Origin: Anaerocolumna xylanovorans DSM 12503
Lineage (GTDB): Bacteria; Bacillota; Clostridia; Lachnospirales; Lachnospiraceae
Length of the DNA stretch: 64,000 nucleotides
Assembly (NCBI RefSeq): GCF_900143645.1
Contig: NZ_FRFD01000011.1
Span: forward strand, 62,001 to 126,000
Direction of reading: 5' to 3'
Shown: piece by piece, positions 38,284-46,971 of the stretch
Layout of the letters: every line of letters begins with the position of its first letter
How positions within the stretch are numbered: position 1 is the first letter of the stretch
Made by a program: the position numbers and the translations under genes
Notes under the pieces: model-generated
Databases searched by the model: none
The model's input: only the letters and a program-made list of their open reading frames with translations
Told to the model about the DNA's origin: nothing

Positions 38284-40839
38284 CTAATTAACTGTTAAAG
38301 CAGGTTTATTTGATGCATTCTCCTTGCTGTTAAAGCTTAAAGTCGCTCCATTATTGTTCTCAACCTGCAGCTTGAAGGTCACCTTCTTATCCCCGCTCAT
38401 CTGACTGTTCACATAGCTTGTAACATCTATGGTATACCAACCGGCAGCTGTAACATTCAAAGTTCCTATTGTTACTGCACCTGTACTGCTGGGCTGATTA
38501 TTCCAGGTTATACTTCCGCTCCCCGATTCCACCCAGGTATCAGTGCCGGAAAGACCGTATATCACTAACGGTGTTTTTGCAGATGCCGCATTACAGTACA
38601 CCTTCAAAGTTGCTGATGCAACTGATGTTCCTGAACGACCGGTAAGGTCAAACTTCAAAAAGCCCTTCCGGTTATATCCGGCATCCGGATCGCCTTTGAT
38701 ATCGATTGTTGTTGCCGTGCCATAATTCGTTGTGGCATAAGTTCCGTCCCTTACATAGGCATCGGCATTGGCCGGATAATCAACAGCAGCGGCAGATGTC
38801 GTTGCAATTACGGCTGTACTCCATGCACTTGTACCAGCGCTGTTACCGGCTCTTACTTTATAGCTGTGGGTTGAACCCAGCGTCAAACCTGTATGCGCAT
38901 AAGGAGAGGTTGCATTGCTTATTGTTGTTCCATCTACTTCAAGGTCATAACTGGTTGCGCCTGCTGCTGCACTCCAGGTCACATTTATTTGAGACGGCCC
39001 TGCAGCAGCCGCCAACCCGGTTGGTACCGACGGTATGCTCTGTGTATAACTTCCCCCCATAAAAGCTACCATTGCCATACCTGCCGCATTTCCGGAAATA
39101 GTAACTTCATTTGTTGCATAATCTCTTCTGTTGTCGTGCCAAACCATACGACTATCATTGAATTGCACTATATTCGGGTTTTCTTGTCCCGAAAGCAATG
39201 GATCCAATTGATCTACTGCATATTGGGCGCTTGTCTCAAATCCCTCGCTCCAGGCTCCAAGCAGCTGATATCCGGGATTGCTTGCACGATTCAGTGTTGT
39301 CACACGATGACGGGGATTTTGAAACCAGGTGGTACCCGCACCATTTAACATGCTGACACCCCATGGATTTTTACCCAACATAAAGTCCAGCTGCTGTCCC
39401 GCCAGATTTGAATAAGTAGAATTACCTGAAAGTTCCTGATACATCAAAGCCTCAATTGCATTATTGCTCATTGCTTCATAACTGCCCCATTTTGGCTGGC
39501 TGCTGTTATTCCAGAACTGTGCATCTGCATAGGTTTTCTTTACATTGAGATGATTATTCATGCGGCTTATAACTGTACTTTTATAGGCCGGATCAAGTGA
39601 AGCAACTTCATAGTTTGCCCAGGCGTAAGCCCTTGACCAGTTGAGGCTGGTATCAGATTTGTTATACCATTCTCCGGCACTGTCACAATAAGACTTTGCA
39701 TCTGCCAGATAAGAAGCTGTTCCTGTAGCACGGTAGAGTTCAGCTGCTGCCCAGGCCATATCATCTTTATAATCGGTATCCACGTAGAACTCATCTGCAT
39801 CTCCTGCAATACCTGTTCTGGTCTTGCCCCAGGTATATATCTGCTGTGCTGCCGTAAGGTAACTGCCGGCTAATGTGGCATTGTAGCTGGGTCCGCTTTG
39901 GTCTCCCCAAATTTTAGCTCCAAGTGCCAAGGCAGCTGCTGCTTTACCCGCCAGATTTGCACCTTTTCCCGCCGGGCATGGATGGACGGGCCTGGATGCA
40001 CCATATATGGTGTTGTCATTTTCCGGCCAGCATTTACTGCGGGAATCAAGATCATCATTCTCAACATCGTGATCAAGACCATCAGCAACTTCCATATACA
40101 ATATCTGGTTTGTGTTATCCCACATCTTTCGTATAAAATCCAGCCCAACCTTGGCTTCGGTCAATACGCCGCTTGTGCTTCCGGGTGAAGGAAAAACTTC
40201 CGGATGATGAATATAGGTTGTAAGCATTACATCTGTGACATGTCCGATCGTACTCATGAATTTGATGTAATCCGAGGCATCATGCCAGCCGCCTGTTACG
40301 TCAATTGTACTGGAAGCTCCATCAGGTTTTCCATCCACCGATGAACCTGTTCCTGATATATGGCAGACTCCATGATCCTTTGGATTTGTATTTCCGCAGC
40401 GTTGTACCTTGAAGAACTGCATTGATAGATCGGCTAAACTGCTGTAAACGGAATCGCTGACAGAAAACGCCGGTGAAGTGTATGTGTTGATTTTTATATA
40501 ATATCCGCTGCCTATTGTACTTAAAGCACTGAAATCAAGAGCATAGGTGTAGGCACAATTTGCACCGCCGGCATCGCCCCAGCTTCCTTTATTGGCTGAT
40601 GAAATAGTTCCATTTAGAACTGATGTATTACTGGAATTAAAAACATCATATCTTACTCCGCTTAAATTGGTACTGGATAAAACCATGGCCACTTTATTTG
40701 CCGAAGGTTTGTATCCCACCTGGTTTACTCTGATAAAAACTCCACTTGCATTTGCCTGGACAACAGTTGCCGGCATAATTACTGTTGCAATCATGATAAC
40801 CGCGACCAGAAATGAAATAATCCTGCTTTGTCTTTTCAT
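38284..40839 (-). CDS. Secreted GH9 glycoside hydrolase with FN3 and DNRLRE domains
   Basis: 851 residues. Signal peptide about 1-30, CelD_N immunoglobulin-like domain (about 33-120, RVNQVGYKP), GH9 catalytic barrel (about 130-620), fibronectin III (about 628-715), and a C-terminal DNRLRE/CBM96-like beta domain (about 718-851). Catalytic landmarks: GGWHDASDYIKF (Asp pair), NPRHRV, and RRDYATNEVTI with the acid Glu. The usual WYDAGD has become WHDASD. No dockerin or SLH domain is present, so the enzyme is released. Most GH9 enzymes cut cellulose, but a minority act on chitosan-type or other beta-1,4 glycans. Its place beside a GlcNAc pathway leaves the substrate open. The start has GGGGAGGG. 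Confidence 0.9.
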   Translation of the reverse strand: MKRQSRIISFLVAVIMIATVIMPATVVQANASGVFIRVNQVGYKPSANKVAMVLSSTNLSGVRYDVFNSSNTSVLNGTISSANKGSWGDAGGANCAYTYALDFSALSTIGSGYYIKINTYTSPAFSVSDSVYSSLADLSMQFFKVQRCGNTNPKDHGVCHISGTGSSVDGKPDGASSTIDVTGGWHDASDYIKFMSTIGHVTDVMLTTYIHHPEVFPSPGSTSGVLTEAKVGLDFIRKMWDNTNQILYMEVADGLDHDVENDDLDSRSKCWPENDNTIYGASRPVHPCPAGKGANLAGKAAAALALGAKIWGDQSGPSYNATLAGSYLTAAQQIYTWGKTRTGIAGDADEFYVDTDYKDDMAWAAAELYRATGTASYLADAKSYCDSAGEWYNKSDTSLNWSRAYAWANYEVASLDPAYKSTVISRMNNHLNVKKTYADAQFWNNSSQPKWGSYEAMSNNAIEALMYQELSGNSTYSNLAGQQLDFMLGKNPWGVSMLNGAGTTWFQNPRHRVTTLNRASNPGYQLLGAWSEGFETSAQYAVDQLDPLLSGQENPNIVQFNDSRMVWHDNRRDYATNEVTISGNAAGMAMVAFMGGSYTQSIPSVPTGLAAAAGPSQINVTWSAAAGATSYDLEVDGTTISNATSPYAHTGLTLGSTHSYKVRAGNSAGTSAWSTAVIATTSAAAVDYPANADAYVRDGTYATTNYGTATTIDIKGDPDAGYNRKGFLKFDLTGRSGTSVASATLKVYCNAASAKTPLVIYGLSGTDTWVESGSGSITWNNQPSSTGAVTIGTLNVTAAGWYTIDVTSYVNSQMSGDKKVTFKLQVENNNGATLSFNSKENASNKPALTVN

Positions 40840-40928
40840 TTTGTACCCTCCCCTAAACTTTAATATACTCGATTATGACTTTCCAAATCATTCTGTCAGT
40901 TCTCAAATGTGTTTAGAACGTGATAATT

Positions 40929-41921
40929 CTATTGTTCAAAAGCTCTTAAGACTTTTTCCCTATCATGCTTTTTACATCCATTTTGCTCCAGTGCCCATAA
41001 AATAGCTCCTGCCACAGGCGGTGAATTTAAAACCTTAAAAGAAATTTTTCTGTCTTCATTTTTCAAAGAAACATCCTGCTTGATTTTTTCTATTGCCCTT
41101 GGATTTTCACCTTTGACAAATATTGAACCGGCCAATATGACCTCAACAGGCTCTTGCTTACAAAAATCCAGATTGGCTATGACTGCATTGATGCACCTTG
41201 CATATTCTCTGCCCATATCGTCCAGCAAATCCTGTGCCACTGCATCATTTTTATTAGCAGCTTCGAATACCAATTTATTAAAATCGTCATATTTATAGGT
41301 GCCGTCATCAATCTTGCCTTTTAGCGCTTCAACAAAATCGAACTTTGATTTTATATCTAAAATATTAAAAAACAATTCAGTTATCAGCGTTTCCGGGTCT
41401 CTTTTAAATATAGAGTTATAGGTTGCTGCTATAGCCTTACCTGCCAGATATTCTCCTCCTCCAAAGTCTCCTCCGCTGATTTCCCCTAATCCGCCAATCT
41501 GCAGCATGTTGCCCTTGGAATCAATCCCGCCTATGGAAAAAGCTGTCCCATTTATTGCACAGATTCCAAAACCATTCTCACAGCCTGCCTTTATTCCCAG
41601 GTAAGAATCATTGCAAAGAATAAAGTCTCTGATCCCTAAGTCCCTGATCATATTAGAAATAAATTCATGCTGTCTTTTCGTATCCACTCCGGCCAATCCA
41701 AACACACATTTTCCCAATTTCTCTGTGCCTATGCCGTTTTTATTAAGAATATATGTAAAAAGTCTGCCCAACTCAATCTTAAGCTCGTCATAGCCGCCGC
41801 TTAAGCACTCATGGTTTGTTTTTCCCCAGCTTACCAGGTCAACCATGTTTCCATCCAAATCAAAAATCGAACAATGGGTCTTCGTTCCTCCTCCATCCAT
41901 TCCAAGCACATATTTTTTCAT
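40929..41921 (-). CDS. BadF/BadG-family sugar kinase, likely N-acetylglucosamine kinase
   Basis: 330 residues from the ATG at 41921, preceded by GGAAGGAA; the longer frame overlaps GH4. ASKHA fold: phosphate-1 loop LGMDGGGTKTHCSIFD, phosphate-2 region ICAINGTAFSIGG, adenosine region VILAGSIF. Members of this family phosphorylate GlcNAc, glucosamine or related sugars at O6. Together with NagA and NagB it completes a route from free GlcNAc to fructose-6-P. The GH4 stop is four bases upstream, so the two are translationally coupled. A glucoside kinase role serving GH4 is an alternative. Confidence 0.8.
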   Translation of the reverse strand: MKKYVLGMDGGGTKTHCSIFDLDGNMVDLVSWGKTNHECLSGGYDELKIELGRLFTYILNKNGIGTEKLGKCVFGLAGVDTKRQHEFISNMIRDLGIRDFILCNDSYLGIKAGCENGFGICAINGTAFSIGGIDSKGNMLQIGGLGEISGGDFGGGEYLAGKAIAATYNSIFKRDPETLITELFFNILDIKSKFDFVEALKGKIDDGTYKYDDFNKLVFEAANKNDAVAQDLLDDMGREYARCINAVIANLDFCKQEPVEVILAGSIFVKGENPRAIEKIKQDVSLKNEDRKISFKVLNSPPVAGAILWALEQNGCKKHDREKVLRAFEQ

Positions 41922-41925
41922 AATT

Positions 41926-43221
41926 TTATTTCCTTCCGAAAAACTGAGGTAAAAATTCTTTATTGGCTTCCAGCATCTCATCAAGTACATCTTTTGCTTT
42001 GGAGTAATCCCCAATAAGAGGATGTGTCAGTAAAGCTCCCAATGCTGCCGTATAATCTCCCTCAATTCCCGCTTTAACAGTTAATTTTTCAAATGCTTTG
42101 ACCCCCTGCATTAAACCGATAATATGGTCATTGTTAAAATCATTCAGCTTTAGAGGGGTTGCGCCGTTTTTATTTATCACGCATTTGGCTTCAATTACAT
42201 CATCCTTATCCATAAAACTCAAAGCACCGTTGTTTTTAACATCAACCACATGTACCTCATTCCTGTCATTTTCTATCGCATCTACAACTGAAACCGCAGC
42301 CTCCGAGTATAGAGCTCCTCCTCTTTTATCCAATACTCCGGGCTTCTCCTTCAAGTTGGTATCCTTGTACAATTCAAGGAGTTCAGCTTCTATCACCTTG
42401 CATTCCTCACCCCTGGTCATATCGGCATCCTTGCATTTTTTTATCATTTTATCTTTGAAATAATAGTAATTTAGATAGGATACCGGAAGGCCTTTTATTG
42501 CTTTTAGTAATTCTTCATCGTAAACAACTTCGGGTATATTCTTTAAACTGTTATTCTTATAACCTCCCAAAAATAAGTTCTGCAGAATTTCCTTATCGTC
42601 AGCATATAATGCTGTCAGCCAAAACAGGTGATTTAAGCCTACAAAATCGTAATCAAATTTCGCCACGTTTTCAGGAAGCATTTCCTTCGCACGTTTAATC
42701 ATATTGATAGGAGCATTACAAAGTCCCAGCATTTTTACATTTGTATTATTCAGCAAGGCCTCAGCTATAATACCGGAAGGATTTGAAAAGTTTATAAACC
42801 ACGCATTCGGCGAAAGCCTTTCTATCTTCTTTGCAATGTCCATCATGACAGGTATTGTCCGCAGAGCTTTCATAAATCCGCCTGCACCGGTTGTCTCCTG
42901 TCCAAGCAGGTCATATTTCAAAGGAATCTTTTCATCCCTTATTCTGGCATCCAGCTTTCCAACTCTGATCTGTCCCAGTATGTAATCAGCGCCTTCAACT
43001 GCCTCTTCAACATTGTCGGTAATTATAACCCTTGAATTCATTCCATTCGCCTCAAGCATTCTTTTACCAAGCCCTGTTACAATCTCTGTTTTCTCTTTAT
43101 CAATATCCATCATATAAAAACTGTCAACCTTTAATTGTTTATTCCTTGTTATAAACCCATTCATAAGCTCTGGCGTATATGTACTGCCGGCTCCAATAAC
43201 TGCAATTTTCAAATTTTTCAT
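41926..43221 (-). CDS. GH4 6-phospho-beta-glucosidase-like enzyme
   Basis: 431 residues of the NAD-dependent GH4 family. Rossmann start KIAVIGAGSTYTPELMNG, INFSNPSGI, the metal-site Cys and His in LGLCNAPINM and VGLNHLFW. Members of the LicH/CelF branch hydrolyse 6-phospho-beta-glucosides using NAD+ and Mn2+ by a redox mechanism. The substrates normally come from PTS uptake, but no PTS gene is present. It is first in the GH4-kinase(-GH9) transcript, driven by the promoter at 43291-43319. Confidence 0.88.
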   Translation of the reverse strand: MKNLKIAVIGAGSTYTPELMNGFITRNKQLKVDSFYMMDIDKEKTEIVTGLGKRMLEANGMNSRVIITDNVEEAVEGADYILGQIRVGKLDARIRDEKIPLKYDLLGQETTGAGGFMKALRTIPVMMDIAKKIERLSPNAWFINFSNPSGIIAEALLNNTNVKMLGLCNAPINMIKRAKEMLPENVAKFDYDFVGLNHLFWLTALYADDKEILQNLFLGGYKNNSLKNIPEVVYDEELLKAIKGLPVSYLNYYYFKDKMIKKCKDADMTRGEECKVIEAELLELYKDTNLKEKPGVLDKRGGALYSEAAVSVVDAIENDRNEVHVVDVKNNGALSFMDKDDVIEAKCVINKNGATPLKLNDFNNDHIIGLMQGVKAFEKLTVKAGIEGDYTAALGALLTHPLIGDYSKAKDVLDEMLEANKEFLPQFFGRK

Positions 43222-43290
43222 AACCCTGTTTCTCCTATATTTTCATGCCACCAATAATAAATTATTATTTTAATATGTTCCATGAATTTA

Positions 43291-43354
43291 ATTATATCCC
43301 CGCACAATGGCAGTCTCAATGTCATATTTTTACTGATATTTCTTCTTTTTTTAC
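43291..43354 (-). promoter_or_regulatory. Promoter with 21-bp-spaced direct repeats, GH4-kinase operon
   Basis: Minus strand: GTAAAAAAAG and GTAAAAATATGA start 21 bases apart (outer repeat ending 43354, inner repeat 43322-43333). The inner one ends two bases before TTGAGA (43314-43319), then 17 bases and TATAAT (43291-43296). Every interval equals that of the ABC importer promoter 5.4 kb away, strong evidence for a shared activator, most simply the YesN-type regulator. Confidence 0.8.
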
Positions 43355-43429
43355 TTAATACAATCTGAAATTCACTGAATTTTCTTATTCCATTGAACGC
43401 ACTTCTTCCCCCCCTTCTGTTAAAGATTA

Positions 43430-43570
43430 TCCTGAAATGATATACCGTCTGGCCAAGGACAGCGGATATACCGGAGCAGGCGTTTAGCACGGGCTTTGGA
43501 TGTACAGCCTCTCTCTGTTACAAATATAATAAAGAAGATGGCAGAACTGGTTCTTGAGGATGGGCGATAG
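43430..43570 (+). pseudogene. DtxR/MntR-family regulator fragment
   Basis: Two overlapping frames give EMIYRLAKDSGYTGAG and then RLARALDVQPLSVTNIIKKM, which together match the winged-helix N-terminus of DtxR/MntR metal regulators (YRLaeesGyvRa..LAeaLgVspsSVT). One frameshift and an early stop (EDGR, then TAG) destroy it. The dimerisation and metal-binding domains are missing. No related gene is adjacent. Confidence 0.65.
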
Positions 43571-43650
43571 TCAGCATGGGGACAGAAAATGCCGCACAAA
43601 GCTGATATCACTTTGGCGGCAGAATTCTCGTTAATCTATGTATCTATCAA

Positions 43651-44158
43651 TCAGATGATTTTTTTGCATGGTAAATAATATCCAAAAGTAAAGGTATTTT
43701 TACCATCTTCTTCAATGCTGGCATACTTATCGAATGAGTAGTAAATAAACTCTTTTATCTTGGGATTGTACTCACCCATCTTCAGAAAAATCATTTGCCT
43801 CAAATCCACAGATGATATATTCCCGAGCAGGAAGCTGCCATATTTGAAAATTCTCATCTGTCATCCCAGATTCAACCTCTGCTCCTGCAAAGTAAGTAAA
43901 ATATCCTTCCGGCGCATCACCCATATAAGCAACACCCACCTCCCGCCCATTCGGTATGCGGGCAATCCGATCTTTCTCCTTGTGGAAACGCCTCCATATT
44001 TCGCCGGGCACATCGACACCGGTCGATTCTCCAACGGGTAACTGCCCCGCAATAGGAACATGACCAATTATCCCCATAAAATCAATTGGTTCATTTAAAA
44101 TCCTGCGATTCATTTCTAAAACAAGCCCATCGCTAATCAGCGGAACTCTAAGATTCAT
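43651..44158 (-). pseudogene. GyrI/AraC-effector-binding-domain protein, frameshifted
   Basis: Two overlapping frames encode one protein. The first (MNLRVPLISDGLVLEMNRR to EANDFSEDG) carries GEIWRRF, GVAYMGDAPEGYFTYFAGAEV and WQLPAREYIIC, typical of the GyrI-like small-molecule-binding domain. The second continues FLKMGEYNPKIKEFIYYSFD to FTFGYYLPCKK. Dropping one T from the five-T run (plus-strand A run 43786-43790) joins them perfectly as EANDFLKMGEYNPK. It could be a real mutation, a phase-variable tract or a sequencing error. Intact, it would be a stand-alone ligand-binding protein of about 165 residues. Confidence 0.75.
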
Positions 44159-44288
44159 CAGAACCCCTTATTTATCAAGATTTTCGCTTATTTCAGCATG
44201 CGAACTGATTCTGTATGCTTTGAGGATATAAAAATGATGCCTGACGCCATCTGGCAGGGTCTTAACGGAGAAATATCTTTGTGATAAA

Positions 44289-44864
44289 TTATACCCTTAA
44301 GGAACCACGAAAGCCCCTGGCGGCATAGTAAGATTCTGCCCCATTGTGGTACACAAAGACAGTGTCGTAGCGACGATCACCAAAAATAGCCCCGCCGAGT
44401 TTTCTAATATTAACGGGTGTTTTTACCCAGCTAGATGTTTTCATATCGAAACTTCCAAGTTTCTGCAATTCCCGGTATTGTTCTTCTGTCAAAAGCTCAA
44501 TGCCCATTGTAACAGCCATATCAATTACGTTACTTTCTGGTCTATTTTCCTTCCTTGACTCCAGAGCTTCACGGTCGTAACAAATACTTCTTCGGCCTTT
44601 GGGACTTTCCGCTGAACAATCATAAAAAATGTATTCATCCGTCTTTTCATCATACCCAACAACATCTGGCTCGCCCCCCGTTCTTTCCATTTCATTGAGG
44701 GACCACGATTTTTCAATATTAGCTTCTAACTTTGCTTGCACTTTGGCCCATTTAATATCTTTATGACGATCCATGTTTTTCTCAAAACGTGCCTTTAAAA
44801 CTCTTAATAGTTCTTCACGTTGTCCGGGTGACAACTCCCTTACATTGCCATTAATGTTGCTCAT
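44289..44864 (-). CDS. DUF4256 family protein
   Basis: 191 residues recognisable as DUF4256: KARFEKNMDRHKDIKWAKVQ, EPDVVGYDEKTDEYIFYDCS, ESPKGRRSICYDREAL, GGAIFGDRRYDTVFVYHNGA, and the ending SYYAARGFRGSL. The family is cytoplasmic, widespread in bacteria and of unknown function. The repeated acidic and aromatic motifs suggest an enzyme or binding protein. The start has AAAGGAGG. It stands alone between remnants. Confidence 0.85.
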   Translation of the reverse strand: MSNINGNVRELSPGQREELLRVLKARFEKNMDRHKDIKWAKVQAKLEANIEKSWSLNEMERTGGEPDVVGYDEKTDEYIFYDCSAESPKGRRSICYDREALESRKENRPESNVIDMAVTMGIELLTEEQYRELQKLGSFDMKTSSWVKTPVNIRKLGGAIFGDRRYDTVFVYHNGAESYYAARGFRGSLRV

Positions 44865-45089
44865 ATATAACCTCCTTTGAATAAATGTATTGTACTCATA
44901 CTCTCGTGAATTTAACCCAAAAATATACTAACGCTTAGGAATTATCCAATTTATGTGCAGATCATTCTAAAAAACAGTGTCCTGGAATCACTCCAATAGC
45001 TTCATTTATTTTATTAATTATATCTTATTAATTTCCATTATATAACATAAATATTCAAATCACAAAGTATTCCCCCATATTTCTATAGC

Positions 45090-45121
45090 AAAAATGCACT
45101 CATTCAATTAAAATGAGTGCA
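45090..45121 (-). terminator. Terminator of the secreted lytic transglycosylase gene
   Basis: TGCACTCATT and AATGAGTGCA pair around seven bases and are followed on the minus strand by TTTTT. Confidence 0.65.
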
Positions 45122-45141
45122 CACTTTCATATATTCCTGAA

Positions 45142-45186
45142 CTTGTTCTGTATTCCGCTGACATTATTGAAGAAATACAGAACAAG
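45142..45186. repeat. 13-bp inverted repeat with 19-base loop
   Basis: CTTGTTCTGTATT (45142-45154) and AATACAGAACAAG (45174-45186) are exact complements. No gene is in the surrounding 420-base gap. It could be an operator, a remnant of a mobile-element end or a second transcript hairpin. Confidence 0.5.
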
Positions 45187-45287
45187 CCGGAACGAAACTA
45201 TTTGATATTGATATAACAATGCAGTAAATTGACTTTTCTTTATATGCAAACAATTTTTAATTTTACATCTAATGGATAAATAACATC

Positions 45288-46286
45288 TTAGTTCTTACCC
45301 CCATAACCCTTATATGTAGCGTAAACTATATCTGCATATTGATTTGCCAGAATAGGACGGCCATAAGAATCCGTAGCTCCCGGATACCAGTAGTCTCCTC
45401 CATTATAGTGCAATAAACCGTTATATATGTTGCCGAATTTAGCAATCTTTTCATTTAAAATCAGTGCGCCCAAACATACCTGATCTTGTTCACTGCTGTG
45501 ATTATAAGCACGGCCAAATGTTGAGCTGAATTGGGATAAATAAGCATTACGTGTGTTTGGTTCTACCTGCATCAATCCGTCGCCGGCTGATGGACTGCCT
45601 GGTAAGCCCGCTCCAAAGCTGCTTTCCTTTTTGATAACAGCACACAGCAATAAAGCAAAATCTCCGCCCTTACCAAACTTATTGTCCACATTCATTGTAT
45701 ATGTCCATATGTTGCTTGGAACTTCGGAGGGCTTTGTTACTGAAGGAGCCGTTGAACCAATATAAATCTTAACCGATGACATTTTGTCATTGACAGTATC
45801 GCCAACCCAGGAAGAACTTGAAGTATAGGTCCATTTTGTTCCTCCAAAATTATCATGCTCATATACTTCAACCGTCCAGCCGCCAGGAACCTTGAGAGAA
45901 GACATCCAGTCATTTGGGATTCCTTTTGCATTCAACTGTGACAGTGTATAATTGCCTGCTCCAAGTGTTTTTGCTGCTCCACCATAGTTTATATCCGCAT
46001 AAAATGTCACTTCATTTGTTGGTGTTGGTGGTGGTGTAGTTCCGCTGCCGCCTTTCTCCCATAAAGCGGGAACATTGGATGGTTCCCAACCTACGAGGGA
46101 AGTATGTGCCTGACGACAGGTATAAGTGCTTCCATCATAGGTTACTGTATCACTTACTGCATATGCAGTATTTGGAGCCCATGCTCCTCTAGCGGCTGCG
46201 CTCACCGGTAAGACCAGGTAAAATGTAGATACGAATACTGCTAAAACTACCATAAGAGCTTTAAAAGAAAACTTTTTACTAACCAT
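45288..46286 (-). CDS. Secreted CBM5/12, beta-gamma-crystallin, lytic-transglycosylase-like protein
   Basis: 332 residues from the ATG at 46286, which follows AAGGAGG (a longer frame lacks a site). Signal peptide about 1-32 ending PVSAAA. Carbohydrate-binding module 5/12 (about 35-80: GAWAPNTAYAVSDTVTYDG, AHTSLVGWEP). Beta-gamma-crystallin repeats (about 90-180: VTFYADINYGG, VEVYEHDNFGG, MSSVKIY), a calcium-binding fold. C-terminal SLT/lysozyme-like domain (about 195-332: AVIKKESSFGAG with the probable acid Glu, GDGLMQVEPNTR, LLHYNGG). The chitin-type CBM implies binding to chitin or peptidoglycan and cleavage outside the cell. It may feed the GlcNAc pathway nearby. Confidence 0.85.
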   Translation of the reverse strand: MVSKKFSFKALMVVLAVFVSTFYLVLPVSAAARGAWAPNTAYAVSDTVTYDGSTYTCRQAHTSLVGWEPSNVPALWEKGGSGTTPPPTPTNEVTFYADINYGGAAKTLGAGNYTLSQLNAKGIPNDWMSSLKVPGGWTVEVYEHDNFGGTKWTYTSSSSWVGDTVNDKMSSVKIYIGSTAPSVTKPSEVPSNIWTYTMNVDNKFGKGGDFALLLCAVIKKESSFGAGLPGSPSAGDGLMQVEPNTRNAYLSQFSSTFGRAYNHSSEQDQVCLGALILNEKIAKFGNIYNGLLHYNGGDYWYPGATDSYGRPILANQYADIVYATYKGYGGKN

Positions 46287-46971
46287 TTTCAGACCTCCTT
46301 GTATTTTATTTCTGCAGCTCACTCATGAGGTGAACCACAGGCTTAACTGTACTATTTCAATGCATCAAAGTAAGCACGGTAAGTCAATTCAACAAGTTCA
46401 TCATTATTTCCTTGATACTGTATTTCGCTCCCATGTAGAGGTATATTTCTTAACCGTAGATGTCCATTTTGGATATATCATCATTTTCACTATTTGCCCT
46501 AATAATATTTAGATTATTACTGGAAACCATCAGTACAAATACTGTTAATAAAGTTAAAAGTCTTTTTAATTTTTAGCATATATAACTTCCTATTAGCTAA
46601 TAGATATGATACTCTCAACACAATCATTGTATACCATTTATTTACATATTGCAACACGAAATGGTATAATTAGGTATATATTACCATGAAGTAATTTAAT
46701 AACAACACAAAATGCCATTTTGTAAATCGAGATGATGTTTGTAACCGAAGCGTGTTTTAATTCTGATTGCCCAATCAGGGTTTTCAGTTCATCAACCGTC
46801 TGAAGGAAACGTTGGCCTCTACTCAAATTTAAGCAGTCCGGCAATCGTGTTCTTAAATGCCTTTATTATATTTATTTACGGCTCTTGTCAAGCGACTTCT
46901 CATATTTTATTGTCTGATAATATTTTAAAGTCGGCTGACTATCTATGTTCTATGAATAATCTTTATGCACA
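46287..46971. other. 685-base gap without a convincing gene
   Basis: AT-rich. Minus-strand pieces near 46640-46860 read LNLSRGQRFLQTVDELKTLI in one frame and DWAIRIKTRFGYKHHLDL in another. These could be decayed coding sequence, perhaps of a transposase, but the match is too weak to name. No clear terminator follows the glycosyltransferase gene. Confidence 0.3.

Noticed and set aside
38543..40188. Several plus-strand ORFs opposite the GH9 gene
   Set aside because: They are antisense shadows of a well-supported GH9 reading frame with signal peptide and catalytic motifs.
43218..43490. 90-residue minus-strand ORF upstream of GH4
   Set aside because: It overlaps the GH4 promoter and activator repeats and shows no domain; the regulatory reading is stronger.
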